Source: MED-G105 sp038522945
Lineage (GTDB): Bacteria; Pseudomonadota; Alphaproteobacteria; Caulobacterales; Parvularculaceae
Reading direction: 5' to 3'
DNA length: 64,000 bases
NCBI GenBank assembly: GCA_038522945.1
Contig: JBCBJV010000001.1
Location: 310,001-374,000, forward strand
Shown here: positions 1 to 8,257 of the stretch, piece after piece
How positions within the stretch are numbered: the first letter of the stretch is position 1
Layout of the letters: every line of letters begins with the position of its first letter
Translations under genes and position numbers: made by a program
Notes under the pieces: model-generated
Told to the model about the DNA's origin: nothing
Database searches by the model: none
What the model saw: only the letters and a program-made list of their open reading frames with translations

Positions 1-56
1 GGACGCCTGCGCACCCGCCCGTTCAGTATTCCAAAAGCTCTTAAGCAGCGAAGCGC

Positions 57-521
57 CTACTCGTCGTCCCCAGCCGCTTCTTCTACTTCTTCAGCAAGGT
101 CATCAACGGCCGCTTCTGTATCAGTGGCTGCTTCTTCTGCTGTTTCCTCAACGCCATCGACAAGCTCATCCACTGTGTCTTGCGCATCTTCAACTGCGCC
201 TTCAACAGCATCGATTGCGTCACCGGCAATTTCGCCCGCCGCGTCGCCGATCGTTTCGACCGTATCGCCAGCGGTGTCACCCACTGTTTCAACGGCCTCA
301 CCAGCCATCTCACTGGCTTCGGCCGCGACGTCGGTGGCCGCATCAACTGAATCACCAGCCGCGTTTCCGACCGCTTCAGCGCCGGCTTCGATCGTCTCGC
401 CTGCTTGTGCGGCTGCTTCTTGAGCAGCCTCACCGACTTCCGACGCATCTTGCCCCGTCAACCGCATAAGCCCGATAATGACTGCGAGAGCCACTGCGAT
501 AATAAGTAAAATCCGAACCAT
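57..521 (-). CDS. Repetitive Ala/Glu/Asp-rich protein with N-terminal membrane anchor
   Basis: A 154-residue protein of unknown function. Residues about 4-20 form one hydrophobic helix preceded by an Arg, so it is either a membrane anchor or an uncleaved signal. The rest is low-complexity sequence made of Ala, Glu, Asp, Gly, Thr and Val in loosely repeated units such as AGDTVETIGDAAGEIAGDA, and it becomes strongly acidic towards the end. The pattern suggests a long amphipathic helix or a disordered acidic tail, as in LEA-like or apolipoprotein-like proteins, but that is inference. The start codon follows an AAAGGATGGGG stretch that can serve as ribosome binding site. It is the first gene in the window, transcribed leftwards, and divergent from the HerA-like gene. 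Confidence 0.65.
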   Translation of the reverse strand: MVRILLIIAVALAVIIGLMRLTGQDASEVGEAAQEAAAQAGETIEAGAEAVGNAAGDSVDAATDVAAEASEMAGEAVETVGDTAGDTVETIGDAAGEIAGDAIDAVEGAVEDAQDTVDELVDGVEETAEEAATDTEAAVDDLAEEVEEAAGDDE

Positions 522-727
522 TGCCCCATCCTTTCATCCGCACGAAGACGAACTTCGGCGCGTTGCTGCTTCAACAAGATGGCAGGATTGCCATCTGTCT
601 CCCAATAGCGCATTGAAATACCGTGAAGTTTTGGCCCCGTAAAGCAACGGTAAAGAAAAATTAACGTTTGACAACGGATGCCCATAACGAGTCGACGATC
701 CAATCAAATCAAGGCCTTGTGCGAGTT

Positions 728-2191
728 ATGAACGACAAGACGATCTTTCTGGGCGCAGCGCCCGGTACTGCCACCCCGCTGCCACAAAATCTCAACCTGA
801 AGTATGCCAACCGCCACGGTCTGATCGCCGGGGCAACCGGAACGGGCAAAACCGTGTCCCTACAGATCTTAGCGGAAGGCTTTTCCAATGCTGGCGTGCC
901 GGTTTTTCTGGCGGACGTGAAGGGGGATTTAGCGGGCCTCTCGCAGGCGGGTCACTTAACGCCTCCCCTCATATCAAGAGCTGAGACCATCGGCCTGACC
1001 GATTATCAGCCCGCGTCTTTTCCGGTTTGTTTCTGGGATCTATTCGGTGAAAAAGGCCACCCGGTTCGCGCAACCATCAGTGAAATGGGCCCACTCCTAC
1101 TCTCTCGGCTTCTCGACTTAAACGACACCCAAGAGGGCGTCCTGACCCTCGCATTTCGATTGGCAGATGATGAAGGCTTATTGCTCCTAGATCTGAAAGA
1201 CCTGCGCGCTTTGCTTATAGAGATCGGCGGACGAACGAAAGAGCTGACCGTCGAGTACGGGTATGTATCTAAGGCCAGTATTGGCGCGATCCAACGACGA
1301 TTGCTAGCACTGGAAGAACAGGGAGCCGAGCAGTTCTTTGCGGAACCTGCACTTGATCTGCGGGACCTCTTTCGGACCGACTATGATGGTCGCGGGATTG
1401 TCAATATTCTCGCTGCGGACCGTTTAATGCAATCTCCGAAACTCTATGCCACATTCCTGCTGTGGATGTTGTCAGAGCTGTTTGAAGAGCTGCCGGAAGT
1501 CGGTGACCCCGACAAACCAAGGCTGGTCTTCTTCTTCGACGAAGCTCACTTGCTTTTCGATGATGCACCTGAAGCGCTGCTTGAGAAAACAGAACAGGTC
1601 GTCCGCCTGATCCGCTCTAAAGGTGTCGGCGTCTATTTCGTGACACAAAACCCACAAGACGTCCCTGACAGCGTTTCCAGTCAGCTGGGGAACAGAATCC
1701 AACATGGCTTGCGGGCCTTCACGCCAAAGGAACAGAAGGTGGTAAAAGCTGCGGCCCAAACGTTCCGCCCGAACCCGGACTTGGACTCTGTAAAAGTAAT
1801 CACCGAACTTGGGATAGGCGAGGCACTGGTCTCGACCCTTCAATCAAAAGGGACACCGTCAATCGTCGAACGCACACTCATCCGCCCACCAAGCTCGAGG
1901 ATGGGACCGGTGACGGTCAGTGAACGAGAGGCTTTGGTGACGGCATCTTCAATGTCTTTGAAGTACAGCGAGGCAATTGACCGGGAGTCTGCATACGAAC
2001 TGTTGAAAGAACGTGCCGAAGCCAAGGCTATCGAGATTGAAAAATCAACCGGTGCTAAGCCACGAAGAAGACGCCGCTCGAATCGGCAATCCGTAGGCGA
2101 AGCAGCCCTTAAGTCAGCAGCACGAACGCTTTCGACAACTCTCACAAGAGAGTTATTGCGGGGCCTCTTGGGGGGCCTCAAGCGCAGATGA
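728..2191 (+). CDS. HerA-like ATPase, DUF853 (YjgR) family
   Basis: A predicted P-loop ATPase of the HerA/FtsK superfamily. The Walker A motif GATGTGKT lies about 35 residues from the chosen start, and a Walker B-type segment FFFDEAHLLF sits in the middle. The FVTQNPQDVPDSVSSQLGNR stretch is typical of the DUF853/YjgR group. The C-terminus is basic (RRRRRSNR and KRR). The frame opens at a TTG at 668. The ATG at 728 gives MNDKTIFLG, which matches the usual N-terminus of the family, so it is preferred, although no strong ribosome binding site is seen for either. The gene overlaps the next one by ATGA, so the two are probably co-translated. The family is of uncertain cellular role; a DNA-translocase-like activity is only inferred from homology. 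Confidence 0.85.
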   Translation: MNDKTIFLGAAPGTATPLPQNLNLKYANRHGLIAGATGTGKTVSLQILAEGFSNAGVPVFLADVKGDLAGLSQAGHLTPPLISRAETIGLTDYQPASFPVCFWDLFGEKGHPVRATISEMGPLLLSRLLDLNDTQEGVLTLAFRLADDEGLLLLDLKDLRALLIEIGGRTKELTVEYGYVSKASIGAIQRRLLALEEQGAEQFFAEPALDLRDLFRTDYDGRGIVNILAADRLMQSPKLYATFLLWMLSELFEELPEVGDPDKPRLVFFFDEAHLLFDDAPEALLEKTEQVVRLIRSKGVGVYFVTQNPQDVPDSVSSQLGNRIQHGLRAFTPKEQKVVKAAAQTFRPNPDLDSVKVITELGIGEALVSTLQSKGTPSIVERTLIRPPSSRMGPVTVSEREALVTASSMSLKYSEAIDRESAYELLKERAEAKAIEIEKSTGAKPRRRRRSNRQSVGEAALKSAARTLSTTLTRELLRGLLGGLKRR

Positions 2192-2796
2192 TCAAGCAAG
2201 ATCCGAAACAAGCTGGTCAGGTCAGATCCGAACCATCCAACGGTTTTTCTACCGCCGTACTCGGTACTCTTGCACTTGGTGTCGTGGGCGCCGTTTTGGC
2301 GTTGGTGTTTGACGTCGCCCTACCGGTCCAACCGACTGCATCAGCTCTTCTCCTTGGGGTTGCCGCTACGCTCCCCATGGCCCTGTTCTTCGTTTTGTTT
2401 GTTGGAACAAAACATCCGAGGGTTTCGGCGTTCCGAGAAGACCAGCTTAAGTTCTTTGCCGGTATGCCTTATCTCTTTACGCCTTCAAGGGTTGTGATTC
2501 TCGCGCTTCTTGCCGGTATCAACGAGGAGCTCTTGTTCAGAGGCTTTCTTCAACCGTACGCTGACCGTTTTATGCCGACCACAGTCGCGATCGTGGTGAC
2601 AAACGTGCTGTTTGGCTTGCTCCATGCACGCACATTTCTCTACATGATCATCACAACACTGATTGGTATTTATCTTGGATTTGTACTCGTCTGGACTGAC
2701 AGCCTCATCGCGCCAATGACCGCCCACGCTCTTTATGATATTATCGCACTGGAATGGACAAGGCGGCTCCTGAAGTCACGAGGATTTCTCAACTGA
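2188..2796 (+). CDS. CPBP-family intramembrane metalloprotease
   Basis: A 202-residue multi-spanning membrane protein of the CPBP (CAAX protease and bacteriocin-processing, Abi) family. The three family motifs are visible: EELLFR with Glu113, Glu114 and Arg118; FGLLH with Phe142 and His146; and a third His at 180 in HALYD. These residues form the metal-dependent catalytic site within the membrane in characterised members. Hydrophobic segments lie near residues 22-45, 52-72, 101-115, 131-145 and 150-170. The start overlaps the stop of the HerA-like ATPase as ATGA, which indicates translational coupling. The substrate is unknown; prenyl-protein processing or self-immunity are the usual roles of the family. 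Confidence 0.85.
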   Translation: MIKQDPKQAGQVRSEPSNGFSTAVLGTLALGVVGAVLALVFDVALPVQPTASALLLGVAATLPMALFFVLFVGTKHPRVSAFREDQLKFFAGMPYLFTPSRVVILALLAGINEELLFRGFLQPYADRFMPTTVAIVVTNVLFGLLHARTFLYMIITTLIGIYLGFVLVWTDSLIAPMTAHALYDIIALEWTRRLLKSRGFLN

Positions 2797-2962
2797 CATC
2801 AAAGCGTCACCAAAAATTCATCGATCATCAAACACTCCGTCCGATTCGTAAATTCACAGACCCTCTCGATTTTGATAGTTGTAAGGCGCAAGTTCGTTAG
2901 CGTTTTAACCCAGGACCCGTAAGAAGGGCTTTCAGCGGGGCCGACAGAATAGGCGCACGGCC

Positions 2963-4612
2963 ATGAGATTCCATCTTGTTTTGCTAATGCTGCCTATTTT
3001 GGCAGCGATACTCACTTCCTGCGATGAAGATGATCCTGCTCCAGTGGCCGAACCGGCAGCCGAAGACCCTGCACCAATGAACCCGGCACCAACGAACCCT
3101 GCACCAACGAACCCTGCACCAACTAATCCGGCTCCGATGAATCCACCACCCATGGACCCCGTCCCGACAGACCCGGTTCCGGATGCTTCAAATGAGGTCC
3201 CGACATTTAGCTCATCGCCAATAGCTTCCGTGGAAGAAAACTCCAGCGGGACGATTTACACGGCGACGGCCACTGATGCTGAAGACGATGCGCTGACATT
3301 TGCGATTTCGGGCGGGATCGATGCCGGGTTGTTTTCCGTATCGCCATCGGGGGAGCTATCCTTCAACGATCCCCCGGACTTTGAAAATCCAATTGATACG
3401 GATCAAGACAACATTTATGAACTGACCCTCACGGTAAGTGACGCAAACGGATCAGCAAGCCTGAATGTGACGCTCACCGTTACTGATGTGAACGAACCGT
3501 TTTCCGTTCGACGATTGATTGAAGGCCTAGACCTACCATTATTTGTACTCGGAACACGAGACGGCACCGGTCGGGTTTTCGTCCTCGAAAAAGATGGCGT
3601 CATCCTGATCCTTGATCCTGATACGGGCACACTCGCCCCGCAGCCATTTCTGGATATCTCATCGGAAGTTGCCAATGACGGCGAGCGTGGATTACTCGGC
3701 ATGGCGCTCGCGCCGGACTATGAAACGTCCGGTGAGTTTTACGTGCATATTTCGAACAGGGATGGCGACTCGGAAATCCGGAGATATTCCCTTTCTGCAA
3801 CCGATTCCGATCAGGCCGATTCTGGCTCCGCCGACATCATCCTTGAGGTTGTGCAACCGGCATCTAATCATAATGGGGGGTGGCTAGACTTCGGGCTGGA
3901 TGGGTTTCTCTATATCGCCCTCGGCGACGGCGGCGGTAGCAATGATCCATTTGGTAACGGTCAGGACACTGATACCCTGTTGGGAACGATCCTTAGAATT
4001 GATCCTTCCTCCGACGACTTTCCCAGCGATGACACCAAAGACTATGCCATCCCTTCCGACAACCCATTCGTTGGCGTCTCGGGCGCGGATGAGATCTACG
4101 CCTACGGGTTGCGGAATCCGTTCAGAGCAAGCTTTGACACTGTTTCCGGGGCGCTTTTGATCGGCGATGTAGGCCAAGCGGATATAGAGGAAATCAGTTT
4201 GATCAATCCCGGTGAAGCGGCGCTGAATTTCGGCTGGCCGATCTTGGAAGGCACACGTATGAACATGGCCGGCAGTACCGTTGGCTTTACTCCTCCCGTT
4301 GCGGAGTATCCTCATGGCATTAGTGAGCGCACAGGCAACTCTGTAACTGGCGGCTACGTTTATCGCGGCCCGATACAATCGTTGCAAGGCAAATACATTT
4401 TCGCTGATTTTGCCAATGCCAATATTTGGTCGATTGAATTCGATGATATCGTGCAAGGCCAAACAATTGGGGCGAATGATTTTACAATAGAGAATTCTAC
4501 CTTCCAACCAGACGAAGGGCGGATTAGTTCGATCTCAAGCCTTGGTGTCGATGACGCCGGAAACATCTATTTTGTTGATATTGGCGGTGAGGTCTTCCGC
4601 GCCGAACCCTGA
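2963..4612 (+). CDS. Lipoprotein with Pro-rich repeat, cadherin-like and PQQ glucose/sorbosone-dehydrogenase-like domain
   Basis: A 549-residue exported protein. Residues 1-20 are a lipoprotein signal ending in the lipobox LTSC, with Cys20 as the lipid site. Residues 35-75 are a pentapeptide repeat of the NPAPT type. Residues about 80-180 look like a cadherin/VCBS-type beta domain (FSSSPIASVEENSSG, ISGG.DAGLFSV, LTVSDANGSA, VTDVNEP). From about 185 to the end lies a six-bladed propeller of the soluble PQQ glucose/sorbosone dehydrogenase family, seen from GLLGMALAPDY, NHNGG, LRNPFR and FGWP. The family oxidises sugars or acts as a non-catalytic binding domain; the true substrate cannot be read here. 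Probably tethered to a membrane with the Pro-rich segment as a stalk. Confidence 0.82.
   Translation: MRFHLVLLMLPILAAILTSCDEDDPAPVAEPAAEDPAPMNPAPTNPAPTNPAPTNPAPMNPPPMDPVPTDPVPDASNEVPTFSSSPIASVEENSSGTIYTATATDAEDDALTFAISGGIDAGLFSVSPSGELSFNDPPDFENPIDTDQDNIYELTLTVSDANGSASLNVTLTVTDVNEPFSVRRLIEGLDLPLFVLGTRDGTGRVFVLEKDGVILILDPDTGTLAPQPFLDISSEVANDGERGLLGMALAPDYETSGEFYVHISNRDGDSEIRRYSLSATDSDQADSGSADIILEVVQPASNHNGGWLDFGLDGFLYIALGDGGGSNDPFGNGQDTDTLLGTILRIDPSSDDFPSDDTKDYAIPSDNPFVGVSGADEIYAYGLRNPFRASFDTVSGALLIGDVGQADIEEISLINPGEAALNFGWPILEGTRMNMAGSTVGFTPPVAEYPHGISERTGNSVTGGYVYRGPIQSLQGKYIFADFANANIWSIEFDDIVQGQTIGANDFTIENSTFQPDEGRISSISSLGVDDAGNIYFVDIGGEVFRAEP
3065..3181 (+). repeat. 15-bp tandem repeat encoding NPAPT-type units
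   Basis: About eight head-to-tail 15-bp units code for D/N-P-x-P-x pentapeptides in the lipoprotein gene. The three units from 3080 to 3124 are nearly identical (AACCCNGCACCAACN), while the outer ones have drifted. The number of units can be expected to change by slippage without breaking the frame. Confidence 0.8.
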
Positions 4613-4640
4613 TTGATCAGGTACAAGCCCTAATCAGTGT

Positions 4641-5435
4641 CTACTGACGTCGCACGCTGTCTAAACGTTCTTCCGTCACTGGATATCCGAGACCCTCTGG
4701 TATTGTCAAAAAGCGTTCACCATTGCGCTCGATGATTTGCGGGCAGATTTGTTCAATGCAACGTGCCTTCGCGTTCGATATTGTCCCTTCTGCGTTCGGA
4801 GCCAATGCCAGCAATTCCAGATTTCGAGCTGTCGGAAAGATGACCTTTTGTCGGCCCTCACGGGCATCTTGCATCACCTCCGTCGGACAAACCCACTTGG
4901 CTTCGGTCGCTTCATTACCGTCGGGCTTGACGCTTTGCGACACCGCCTTGGCCACAAAAAAACGAGTATCGAAGCGCTTATGCAAACCGGGAGGCGCGAT
5001 CCAGTGAGCGTAGGGCGTTAACAAGTCAGCTGCGAGGCGCCAGCCATTCTGCCTACAGAGCTTATTGAATCTGGAAGGGTCCTGTTCGATTTCTCCGCGG
5101 AGGGCTTGTGACGGTGCAAGCTCTTCGTCTGATAGCATCCTATCAGCTCCAACAGGCCGCGCTAGAAGAACACCAACCTCTTCGAACGCTTCCCGGATCA
5201 CTGCAATCTGCGATGCGGCAAGCACGGGATCATCTGATAAACCTGTCGTATGGTCACACCAAGATGCGGGCTCGTCGTGCACATCGACTTTGCCGCCGGG
5301 AAACACAAGAGCCCCGCCGGCAAATGAAATGTCCGCATGCCGCTCAACCATTAGAACTTTCAAGGACGGATCGTCCTTAACCAGCAATATCGTTGCAGCG
5401 GGAATAGGCTTGGAGGTATCCGGGACTGAAGCCAT
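4641..5435 (-). CDS. Nudix hydrolase, NUDT7/19-like
   Basis: A 264-residue Nudix-superfamily hydrolase. The Nudix box is present but split: FPGGKVDVHD is followed by an insertion of about 20 residues before IREAFEEVG, which carries the RExxEE metal-binding helix. Such an insertion is known in NUDT7/NUDT19-like enzymes that cleave CoA derivatives, so an acyl-CoA or nucleotide-sugar diphosphatase is a reasonable guess but not shown. The open frame extends upstream to 5693, but the ATG at 5435 (MASVPDTSK) places the start just before the first domain strand and 8 bp after the stop of the preceding small membrane protein, so it is chosen. Likely the second gene of a two-gene unit. Confidence 0.8.
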   Translation of the reverse strand: MASVPDTSKPIPAATILLVKDDPSLKVLMVERHADISFAGGALVFPGGKVDVHDEPASWCDHTTGLSDDPVLAASQIAVIREAFEEVGVLLARPVGADRMLSDEELAPSQALRGEIEQDPSRFNKLCRQNGWRLAADLLTPYAHWIAPPGLHKRFDTRFFVAKAVSQSVKPDGNEATEAKWVCPTEVMQDAREGRQKVIFPTARNLELLALAPNAEGTISNAKARCIEQICPQIIERNGERFLTIPEGLGYPVTEERLDSVRRQ

Positions 5436-5443
5436 GGTTGGAC

Positions 5444-5884
5444 TTAACTCAATGGGAGCGGATCGTGTTTTGTAGGGAGTGTGTACGTCGAATTCCGCAA
5501 GCGGATCGCGGCGACGGCACCACCGCCCGGGGCCAATAGTGCACCAGCACCGACCCACCAGGCTAAGGGAACTTGCAGAACCGATATCAGTCCGAGCCCC
5601 GCCACAGTCATGGCAATGACCCAAGCCACTGGCGCCCAATTGGACGCAACTTTCAATGCAGCGATGCTCCCTAGTAGGGTCGCCAGGAACCACCCAATTA
5701 TCGCAATAAATTGCATGCCTAATGGAACGGATCCGCCTTCCTGCACCGGGGATGGATCGACATCCGACCCTACACTTGGGGCACCTTCTGCTCCACCGAA
5801 ACCGGCATAGCCCATTCGCTCAACTGCAAAGGCGGTAAGCGATGCCACCAACACCCCAACAATCACGGCACTGATATTTTTCAT
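5444..5884 (-). CDS. Small four-helix membrane protein of unknown function
   Basis: A 146-residue protein starting MKNISAVIVG. Hydrophobic stretches near residues 5-20, 51-72, 76-95 and 97-118 predict three to four membrane helices. Between the first and second lies a Gly/Ser/Pro-rich loop (GGAEGAPSVGSDVDPSP). No family is recognised. The ATG at 5884 was chosen instead of upstream in-frame starts because the upstream part overlaps the fadJ-like terminator and has no membrane character. Its stop is 8 bp before the Nudix start, which suggests an operon. Confidence 0.6.
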   Translation of the reverse strand: MKNISAVIVGVLVASLTAFAVERMGYAGFGGAEGAPSVGSDVDPSPVQEGGSVPLGMQFIAIIGWFLATLLGSIAALKVASNWAPVAWVIAMTVAGLGLISVLQVPLAWWVGAGALLAPGGGAVAAIRLRNSTYTLPTKHDPLPLS

Positions 5885-5922
5885 CAACACAGGTCGCGCC
5901 TTCCATGTCCTCTGGCCAGCCA

Positions 5923-5950
5923 AACAAAAACGCCGGCTTGTGCGCCGGCG
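5923..5950 (-). terminator. Rho-independent terminator after the fadJ-like gene
   Basis: On the minus strand a perfect 7-bp stem CGCCGGC/GCCGGCG with a 6-nt loop is followed by TTTTTG. It lies 26 bp past the stop of the fadJ-like gene. Confidence 0.8.
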
Positions 5951-5975
5951 AATTCGTACCACATGTGCAAATGCC

Positions 5976-8162
5976 CTAGGCGGCGTAGAGCGCCTCGCCC
6001 TTTGCTGCCATATCGCGGAATGCCTGTGGCGGATGAAACCGTTCGCCATATCGCTGTGCCAGGCTCTCGGCCTGACGAACAAATGACTCTACGCCAATCG
6101 TATCGATATGGCTCATAGGCCCGCCCGTCCAAGGGGCAAAGCCCCAGCCGAAAATTGCGCCAAGATCAGCGGATTGTGGATCCGGCACAATCCCTTCTGC
6201 AAAACAGTGGGCTGCAGGGATGAGCTGAGCGTAGAGCAGCCGCTCTTCGACTTCCTCAAGGCTCGGCTGTTCGCTAGCTTCGGGGAAATGGTCGGAAAGG
6301 CCAGGCCAAAGGCGTTTCTTGCCACCTTCGGGATAGTCATAAAAGCCGCCGCCAGATTTGCGTCCTTCACGACCAAGCCCATCAACCATCTTCTCAAGCA
6401 GGTCTTCGACACCCGTTGGCTTATAGTCGTCGCCCAGCTCTTTTTGAGTCGACTTGACGAGCATCCACCCGAGAGAAAGTGACGTTTCATCGGTTAACGC
6501 CAACGGACCAACGGGCATGCCCAGTGATTTCGCTGCGTTATCGATGAGCGCCGGTTTGATCCCCTCTTTGACCATCAACATGGCCTCATTGAGATAAGGG
6601 GGGACAACACGGTTCGTATAGAAACCACGGGTGTCTTTCACCACAATCGGCGTTTTTTTGATCAGCTGCACATAATCGAGAGCGGTCGCCAAGGACTGAT
6701 CACCCGATGCTTCACCAGGAATGATTTCAACCAGAGGCATCTTGTCGACAGGTGAAAAGAAGTGGATGCCAATGAACTGATCTGGGCGTTCAGAGTTTTG
6801 GGCGAGCCCTGTGATCGGCAGGGTCGATGTATTTGACGCAAAGATGACGTCATTCCCGATGACGGCTTCGGTCTTTTTGATGACATCGGCTTTGACATCA
6901 GGGTCTTCGAAGACCGCCTCGATGATTAGGTCAACCTCGGCAAGATCACCGTACTCGGTCGTCGGTTGAATTCGCGAAAGGAGTTCCTCGCCCTTCTCTT
7001 TACTTACTTTACCTTTGGAGATGCCCTTCTCGACAATGCCCTGGGAGTAACCCTTGCCCTTTTGAGCATAGTCGATATCGCGATCGAGGAGCACAACTTC
7101 CATGCCAGCTTTAGCTGTCACATAGGCAATCCCTGCCCCCATCATGCCAGCACCAAGGACCCCGACTTTTTTCAGTTCCTGTTTCGGTACGCCTTCAGGA
7201 CGCTGCTCGCCTTTTTCCGCTGCTTGTTTGTTCACAAACAGCGTGCGGATCATGTTGCGCGCTTGCGGGCTGGAAACGAGTTTTGTGAAGTATTTCGACT
7301 CAATACGGATGGCCGTGTCGATTGGCACGATCGATCCCTCATATAGACATGAAAGGATGTATTGAACCGCCGGATAATTATGCTGGGTTTGTTTCTGCGC
7401 CATCGCATTGGCACCTACAAAAAGCTGGACCGAACGCGGGTCCATGGCACCGCCGCCACCAGGGAACTTAAAGCCTTTTTTATCCCATGGTTGGGCGACC
7501 TTAGGATTGGCCTTCACCCACTCTTTGGCTTTGGCGATGATTTCATCGGCCGGGGCAATCTCCTGGATCACGCCGTATGCTTTTGCTGTCTGCGGATCAA
7601 TTGACTTGCCTTGGGTTGCCATCATTGCCGCATTCTGCAGGCCCGCTAAACGTGGCAAGCGCTGGGTCCCACCCGCCCCGGGAAGAAGCCCAACCTGCAC
7701 TTCCGGCAATCCAAGTTGGATCTTTGGATTGTCAGCAACGACCCGATAATGAGAAGCCAGCACCAGCTCAAGCCCCCCGCCAAGAGCGAGACCGTTAACA
7801 GCCGTGGCAACCGGCTTAGCAAAGGCTTCGCCCTTTTGAAGCTTCTTTGCCGGGTGTCCGCTGGTTTCCAATTTGCGGAGATACGCGTTCAGTTTGAATG
7901 CATTCTCAAAGGCCTCTTTCATGCTTGAGGCGTCCTGGCCACCCAACATTCTGAGGTCAGCGCCAGCCAGAAAACCAGACTTTTTGCCAGAGGTGATAAC
8001 TGCACCCTTGATGTCGTCATTTTCCACAAAATCATCGACGAACTTGCTAAACTCGACCATCAACTGCTCGTTCCATACATTCATCGACTGACCAGGTAGG
8101 TCGATCGTCACGAGCGCGATGCCGTCGGCATCAATATCTACGGAAAACGTTTCGTATGCCAT
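5976..8162 (-). CDS. fadJ: 3-hydroxyacyl-CoA dehydrogenase/enoyl-CoA hydratase (FadJ-like)
   Basis: A 728-residue bifunctional beta-oxidation enzyme. The N-terminal crotonase domain (about 1-200) contains NGLALGGGLELVLASHYRV and the LPEVQVGLLPGAGGTQRLP stretch with the catalytic glutamates. A linker leads to the NAD-binding domain, which begins at KKVGVLGAGMMGAGIAYVTA. The C-terminal dehydrogenase domains include NRVVPPYLNEAM. It hydrates trans-2-enoyl-CoA and oxidises the resulting 3-hydroxyacyl-CoA. The start has an AAGGG ribosome binding site. The thiolase gene lies just upstream on the same strand, 95 bp away, so the pair probably supplies a complete beta-oxidation cycle. The symbol follows the general family; fadB is a possible alternative name. 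Confidence 0.92.
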   Translation of the reverse strand: MAYETFSVDIDADGIALVTIDLPGQSMNVWNEQLMVEFSKFVDDFVENDDIKGAVITSGKKSGFLAGADLRMLGGQDASSMKEAFENAFKLNAYLRKLETSGHPAKKLQKGEAFAKPVATAVNGLALGGGLELVLASHYRVVADNPKIQLGLPEVQVGLLPGAGGTQRLPRLAGLQNAAMMATQGKSIDPQTAKAYGVIQEIAPADEIIAKAKEWVKANPKVAQPWDKKGFKFPGGGGAMDPRSVQLFVGANAMAQKQTQHNYPAVQYILSCLYEGSIVPIDTAIRIESKYFTKLVSSPQARNMIRTLFVNKQAAEKGEQRPEGVPKQELKKVGVLGAGMMGAGIAYVTAKAGMEVVLLDRDIDYAQKGKGYSQGIVEKGISKGKVSKEKGEELLSRIQPTTEYGDLAEVDLIIEAVFEDPDVKADVIKKTEAVIGNDVIFASNTSTLPITGLAQNSERPDQFIGIHFFSPVDKMPLVEIIPGEASGDQSLATALDYVQLIKKTPIVVKDTRGFYTNRVVPPYLNEAMLMVKEGIKPALIDNAAKSLGMPVGPLALTDETSLSLGWMLVKSTQKELGDDYKPTGVEDLLEKMVDGLGREGRKSGGGFYDYPEGGKKRLWPGLSDHFPEASEQPSLEEVEERLLYAQLIPAAHCFAEGIVPDPQSADLGAIFGWGFAPWTGGPMSHIDTIGVESFVRQAESLAQRYGERFHPPQAFRDMAAKGEALYAA

Positions 8163-8257
8163 CTATTTTACCCTTCTGTGCCTTAGAGCTCAGATACCCG
8201 CCGCACCAGACGTATACAAACGGATACCGAGCCCCTCTTGGCCAAATTTTTCAACTG

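Noticed and set aside
124..423. Ser/Ala/Thr-rich frame on the plus strand opposite the repetitive protein
   Set aside because: Low-complexity mirror of the minus-strand repeat; no ribosome binding site, and the minus frame has the membrane helix and start signal.
3065..3181. CRISPR-like array
   Set aside because: The repeats are 15 bp without spacers, in frame and code for a Pro-rich stalk.
5884..6132. Upstream extension or separate gene before the small membrane protein
   Set aside because: It would run across the fadJ-like terminator and gene end; the sequence has no domain character.
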